Assembly: GCF_008831285.2 (NCBI RefSeq)
Contig: NC_045142.1
Coordinates: 24,303,300-24,367,299 of the forward strand
From: Nymphaea colorata
Taxonomy: Eukaryota > Streptophyta > Magnoliopsida > Nymphaeales > Nymphaeaceae
Direction of reading: 5' to 3'
DNA: 64,000 nt
The position numbers were made by a program, and so were the translations under genes. The notes below the pieces were generated by a model. That model saw nothing but the letters and a program-made list of their open reading frames with translations, was not told where the DNA came from and made no database searches. This document shows positions 58,301 to 64,000 of the stretch, piece after piece. The number at the start of each line of letters is the position of its first letter. Position 1 is the stretch's first letter.

Positions 58301-61300
58301 GTCACATCTCGTCAACCATGACAAATTCTTAGAAGTTGTAAACAGCGGAAATGGCTGTACAAAGTACCAAAGGTGGTCAAGCAGGCAATCTTGCCATTGC
58401 TTGAAGGATGACTTTGGACCTAAACAAAACGGATAGGAAAATAAATGTAGAAAAACACATGGTAATGCTTAATTTTTCAGAAAATCTTATTAAAAATAAG
58501 TACTCTTCAAAGTATATGAAGCAGTTGATATAAGTCACTATCTCAAATACCAGCGATATTTTCTAATAATACTCTCATAATGTTGAGATGGTATCACCAA
58601 AAAAAGTAATAAAAAGTTATTGCAATATTCTGAAAATATTGCAGAATGAAAAATATTATGATATTCTTGTGAGATATTCACAAACGTATTTAATTATTTT
58701 TGTTTCTTCTAACATTTTTTAACTAATTTGCATATACATAATTTTTTTTAATGCAAAATTCAAAATTTTACAGTTTTTTATTATTTAAAATTTTTGAAAT
58801 TTTGAGACTTCCTTGAGAAAACCAAAGCACTTTTGATCACTACTTGAGAAAATAGTTGCCAACAAAAGCCTGAGAATGATATCTGTCACAATGATGTCAA
58901 TATAGTTTTCCTACAGGCAAATAGGATCTTATGACAATCTAAACATAAGCAGCCCACACTATTCCATTTTATTTTTCTTTCTAGTTACAGATCAAGAAAC
59001 ACATAAGAAAGAAATTCATACTCAGTGATATGCATTAAGTGCCACTAATAACATAACAAGCTGCCAGTAGTAAAACAAATGCGAGAGAATCATGAGCACT
59101 ATTATGTCCATTGTCAGTTCCTAGAATTTTGAGCATCAAAATCACATCCATCCAGAGTTTCATAACGAATAAGAAACAAACGATTCTCCCTATTTGTCAG
59201 GAGAAAGCACATCGAGACGTTGACAGTTTTCCCTGTTACGGTGTCAAAGGTGAGGATGTCTTTGTCCTACCCACCACGTCTTAATTTCTATTGTGTTACT
59301 TGGACGGCTGGATATATAGGTCTAAATTCCACCTCATAAAAGGGACAAACGGATTAAAAAAACTTGAAAAGGGGTTGAAAATGACTAATAAGTTGGGAAT
59401 CATTACTGAAAGTCTGAAAAAGCTCATCATAAGTGTTTTGTAAAAGGAAGTGAACGAGAAGGAACGAAGAAATTTCCATCTGCAGGCGGCATGGCCTGAC
59501 AGAGTTTTGAATAGATCTTGAAACTGAGACTCAACCAGGACCATACAGATCAGGAGGAGATCTTACCGTCTTCCTCTTCTTCTTGGAGTTGTCACTTCTT
59601 CTTGTGCACAGTATATCGGATGCATCCTGAAGCCAAGACTGGAACTGTTGGCCTGGAATGATGGTGATGTCATAATCGAATATAGTAGCTGCTCCCCTTG
59701 CTCTTTTCTTTGGCCTTCTAGGGATCTCCGTGTTGTTCATATGTACATTCTGATTTTCCTGTCATGATATGTAATACAGAGTCTCTTTAATTAATAACCT
59801 ATTCCAAGGACGCTTCCCAAGCGAAAGCATCATATGTATATGCTTACCTTTTCACGTCTCTCCTCGTTCTTTTCTTGATATTCTTGTTCTTGATTCCTTG
59901 GTGCTTCTTCCTCTCGCAGCCGCTGAGAGCTGCCAACTACAGCGCAACATGACCCAGGCCAATGAGCTCCGATTTACGTACCTATACTTGTTGTGGAGAG
60001 AAAACTGCCAATGTTTTATAGGTGTGGTAGCATGGGCAATGTATTTTATTAATGGAATCAGAGAAAAACAAAACTCCCAGGATGAAGAGAGTCCATAAAT
60101 CTTGATAGCCAACTCCGTTAAAAATGAGAAAAATGATATATCAAAAGCTCTCTGTTAAGAATTTTAGATACAAAAGGCCACTATAGTGAGCAATCACATG
60201 GGAACTAGGCCGAAATCTTGCAGAGGCCCATTTATAGTTCTGCATGCGCCAAGGGAGCGAGTTCAGATGGGCCGTGCTATTAATTAATTGCATAAACAAC
60301 TAAACTGTAGCACTAACATTTTAAGTTTCCTGCTTCTAACTTCACGCCAAACATCTCGACCCCTAAGTGCTCTGCTCTATAGCGAGTTTGTAGGCTTCGC
60401 CATGATATTATATGAGAACCACTAGAGGGAAAACAAAAAAAGGATATTTTGTGCTGCAACTGTAGAAAATTTTTGGCAATGACATATTAGACCCAAGCAA
60501 CCTTCAAGCCTTAGGCATGTGGTCTTAGAAGTTTAAAGTTCAGGGTCTCCTTAGAAATTTGTTTTTGATGTTATTTTTCTTGCAAATCCAGTTTTTTGGT
60601 TTATATCAACCTGCGTCGTACCTGAACCCTTGTGCTTTGAGTTCGAAGAAGAGTAATGTATTAACAAACGATTGGGTTCTACTGTGTCCCATGAGAAAGC
60701 TTTACCTTTTGGCTCTTCAGGAGTAGGGCGGAGAGTCGTCGGTAGATCTGGTGGAGTGAAATCTTGATCAACGGAATTAAAGATGGGAAAGCTTCCTTCG
60801 CCGAACACATCGATCCTGCAAAGCAAATCAATAAGACGCACACGTCATCACGCCCATATTCTATCCGGTTATCTAAAGTACTTGCATGAGCAGAAATGAT
60901 CTCTTTAACATTGCATAGCATCAAGTCCCCCCAACAAGAGTTAGGAGGTCAGAGTACAAAATAGTTGTTAGGGCCTACAAAGGAGACACGATATACCCAG
61001 ATTATAGGCCCCACGAGGAACTCTTGTACTTGCATGAGATCACCCGCAGATAAAGAATGAGGTAGACCCGCTTGTGGTATAAGTTTTTTCCAGAGTCCAA
61101 ATAAGATATTCAAGTCTAGTAGGAAAAGGACGTGTCACTGATTTCATCTACATTCAAGTTAAAAGATTGTCCTTTAGCTTGAAACAAATTCTGGTCGATC
61201 ATGAACGAATGAAATTTAAAGCGTGTTTATCCAAATTATATTCGTCCAAGGTTCACAAAGAAAAAGACGCATCCCTTTCTTTTTTAATTGACGAATTCAC

Positions 61301-63146
61301 TTGGCGATATAAAATTTTGCAATTTTGAAACAAATTCATCCATTGGACCATGGATTTGTTCTACAATTCCATTAATACTTGTATGAAATTCCTTAGATAC
61401 TTGTATGTCATTCTTATTACTTTGTCTATTCATTTTTAGGGCTACTAATGTCCTCCTCTTGAAATAAAAACAGTTATGTCAATAAATTTAGTCTCAAAAC
61501 TACTTTGATCCATAAGTTAAAGGTAGAAATGTCTTGTGATCGATATTAGAAGGTAGGACCAAATTTGTCACTGGTCTGTCAATCAGAGATAAGAAGAAAA
61601 ATCAGGATTTTATCAACGTAGCCTCTTGATCGACAAAAGATGAAAAAAACTCTTTTGAATCCTCTTCCCCGACTGGTCTTCCAGGTGGACAAGAAGATCT
61701 TCATTGACTCATTATGCTAAGTCACTTATTGCATTTCATGTCGCTTTGTAAAGCGCTATGCAAGGATTAAATGAATATCATATGTTTCCACTTCCAGGGT
61801 TTTGCTTTTTCTGCACACCGAATTCGATCCGTTTGGACGTTTCGTATGTTTGGCGAACCTTTAATTTGCAACTAGAATAACTATTGCATTACCTGTCGAA
61901 AGTATGGCACTGCTCGTCATCCTCTATGTACGAGGGGAAATCGTCGGGCAAGGTGATGTTGGTAGGGTCAGCTGCACAACATTGAACACCAACGGAGGTC
62001 ATGTGACTCAGTAATCTTTAATTACAACGAAGATACCACTCAATAACCTTAGATACAAAAAAGATTATCACCGAAACGATTGTCGATTATGGAGTGTGAA
62101 CTCTTACTGTATTTTCTAGAAAATGAGAAAATGATTTCTTTCAGCGATAAAGAAGATACCGATCTTTTCTAGATGTATGAGGCTTGCCCACTTAGTGAAT
62201 TCACTTACTATGGCTACTTGTCTCTCTTCGAACATAGAACCCCTGATTAGTTATTACGCGAGAGGTATTTTCTCATATCTTCTCTTTATATCTTAGGTCT
62301 AATCCATCTAGGTTTTGCTTGGCTATGATAAAACCTAGGCTCTGCTTGGCTCGTCTATATATATTGGAGAGAGTGTGTGCATTTTATTACTATTGTTGGA
62401 TTTAAGATAAACAATTATAAATTAAATAATAGCAAGAAACATAATTTTTCTTTTACAATTGATGAAAGTAAAGTTTTCTCCGACTCGATTCATTTAAAAC
62501 TGAATTATATGTGTATAGGCAAGCTGTCAACGCTGTCTCATTTGTTACCGGGTTGAAAATGGGAATGTGGTCCAATTTGACTAAAACGGCATGGAAGGGC
62601 AAATTTTAGTTGTGCAATTTTATGCCATAAAGCAATATCTTAATAAAATAATATTTGGAAAATAAATCTCACTTGTAAGTCAGTACGGCTTGATACTGGT
62701 CGATACATATTAATATGCACGGTTTTCCCAAGATTCTGATACCTGACGGATATGATATGCAAATAACAACTAATCAAGCAGTGGCTGTAATCCCAGCCAC
62801 GGCAGTGGGCGGGCGGGCGGGCTGAAGGAGGGAACTGCCATTTTAATCAAGGACAATTTTGTTCCTGTCCTGAGTCCTCTTCCTTTGGAAATACGTTCGT
62901 CATATTTCGAAGCACTCGTGGGCATCTCGGTCAGTAAATAAGAAATTGCTTTAACCCTACGTAAAGGTGAAACCAAATGACCACTTAACCTCCTTATGGA
63001 AGCGCCTAAACCAAAGAATGCGCCTTAATTGCTAGAAGGCAGGGAACTTTTGGTCATAAAGGAAGTGGTAAGGATCAGGAAAGACCTTGGTAGGGTTGAG
63101 TCCCGTCCCACCCTCCGGTCTCCGGCAGCTCCAAATCGTCCAATCT
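55205..63146 (-). CDS. REC8: Meiotic cohesin alpha-kleisin REC8 (SYN1), C-terminal 469 residues
   Basis: Meiosis-specific kleisin that closes the SMC1-SMC3 cohesin ring on chromosome axes. Exons: 63146-63086, 61971-61893, 60815-60706, 59936-59848, 59749-59567, 58198-58036, 57921-57812, 57609-57540, 56630-56564, 56308-56136, 55991-55883, 55495-55383, 55287-55205. All have GT-AG ends and phases close. Segments that identify it with Arabidopsis SYN1/REC8 (from memory) include QADPTNITLPDDF, DRIDVFGEG, KKRARGAATIFDYD, QSWLQDASDILC, the kleisin C-terminal winged-helix segment SLNNLTYGMDRKNAAKLFYQ and the end PYGDILISRGPNM. The N-terminal SMC3-binding domain (about 150 residues) is absent from the window and must lie beyond 64000. 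The rightmost exon, 63146-63086, is the least certain: it is short, has a plain GTCTTT donor, and was chosen because RLDDLELP...QPYQ joins in phase to ADPTNITL. No frameshift or stop is seen. Confidence 0.93.
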
Positions 63147-64000
63147 CTGCAAGGAAAATTACACGCAAGGGCAAAGTTCGTTAGGACGAGGGAAGGGAAG
63201 CAACTCCCACTTCAGGCCCTCGCAAGGCAAGGCACCTTCATTTTCAATAGAACTACATAAAGGCCACTCGAGGTGGTGAAATGTCCACCCATCTTCCCAA
63301 CGCAGGCTCGAAGCAGCGGACAAAATAGATAAGAAAAAGGGACCCTTTTAGAGCTTACCTCTTGCATATAATTTGAGAAAATTCATTTTTTATAATTAGG
63401 ACCTGAGAAAGAAGAGCCTGAAGCACAAATTTTAGTAACACAGGGTAAAAAAAATCTTTGCTAAAGCAATAAAAACGTAAGTTAGTGTGAAAAAGAATAA
63501 TATTGAAAAAAATTGCAGCCAATGTTTTTTTTTTTCAACCTAATAGAATTTCAAGTTAGGCCCTTATTTGACAATTATGAAAAGTAAAACATTCATCAAA
63601 TTACGAAAGCAAAAGCAAATAAGGAATGCTGCAAAATGAAATTTCTCTTTAGAAACAAGGCCCAAAATGCTAGTTCTATTCGAAATGTTGTCACATTTTC
63701 ACGCTTTTCATACTACCATTTTAACCTTTTAGTTTTACGTGTTAGAAATGCGTGTAGCAGTAAGATCTTTTTATGTAAATTAACAACAGCTATTTGGATA
63801 TTATATGGTATCTGATTCGTATGCGGATTTTGCTAGTATCATCCAGCAAGAAAATTTAAGTCCGATCCCTAATCGAATTAGAATTCATATTTGCGACGAT
63901 TTCTTAGCGAGTCCAATGGACATGCAATCCTAGCACATCAAAACCTGAACCCCGCTTCAGGTACGAATAGGATTCATTTACACACCTATACCCGGGATTA
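63147..64000 (-). other. REC8 intron, upstream exons not found
   Basis: By the gene model this is intron leading to N-terminal REC8 exons outside the window. A possible donor (AAGAG|GTAAGC at about 63359, minus strand) follows a small open segment, but its translation does not resemble REC8, so I do not call an exon. Confidence 0.45.

Noticed and set aside
63359-63402. Possible extra REC8 exon upstream of 63146
   Set aside because: Splice-like edges exist, but the translation does not resemble REC8 and its phase does not help join the known exon.

Overview
This is nuclear DNA from a flowering plant. The evidence is AT-rich intergenic DNA, GT-AG introns of 0.1-2.8 kb, a WRKY transcription factor, a plant-type galactokinase and a plant REC8 cohesin subunit. 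Long (AT)n, (GA)n and (CT)n microsatellites and short non-autonomous transposons are abundant. I cannot tell the species or whether it is a monocot, dicot or early-diverging angiosperm. I see no complete autonomous transposon, ribosomal RNA, intact tRNA gene or CRISPR array.

Layout. 1-11.5 kb: gene-free DNA with a family of CTCGA-rich, MITE-like elements, microsatellites and an isolated GC-rich island at 9.25-9.60 kb. 11.5-14.2 kb (+): three-exon group IIc WRKY factor. 14.2-20.3 kb: gene-free, microsatellite-rich. 20.34-21.09 kb (+): single-exon Werner-like 3'-5' exonuclease. 22.14-25.65 kb (+): three-exon mitochondrial ribosomal protein mS41 (IGR domain). 27.60-29.95 kb (-): conserved plant single-pass membrane protein of unknown function, probably with a leader exon near 31.6 kb. 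30-39 kb: gene-free, with a dense cluster of (AT)n arrays and a 1.1-kb inverted-repeat structure. 39.24-49.03 kb (-): complete 13-exon galactokinase. 49-55.2 kb: gene-free, with more MITE-like copies. 55.2-63.15 kb (-): the last 13 recognisable exons of REC8; its N-terminal exons lie past the right edge.

The six genes are independently transcribed and belong to unrelated processes: transcription control, DNA exonuclease activity, mitochondrial translation, an unknown membrane role, galactose salvage and meiotic cohesion. Nothing suggests a gene cluster or pathway. Every exon junction was set by hand from reading phase, splice dinucleotides and remembered family conservation. Coding totals close in frame for all the complete genes: 328, 249, 112, 248 and 498 residues.

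The most notable non-genic signals are a hAT-like MITE family with inverted termini (TAGGGGTGAACA type) and 8-bp target duplications; a nested inverted/direct repeat block at 35.5-36.65 kb; self-complementary (CT)n(AT)n(AG)n arrays; and a likely GC-AG intron in the galactokinase gene. I found no convincing new enzymatic or defence system.
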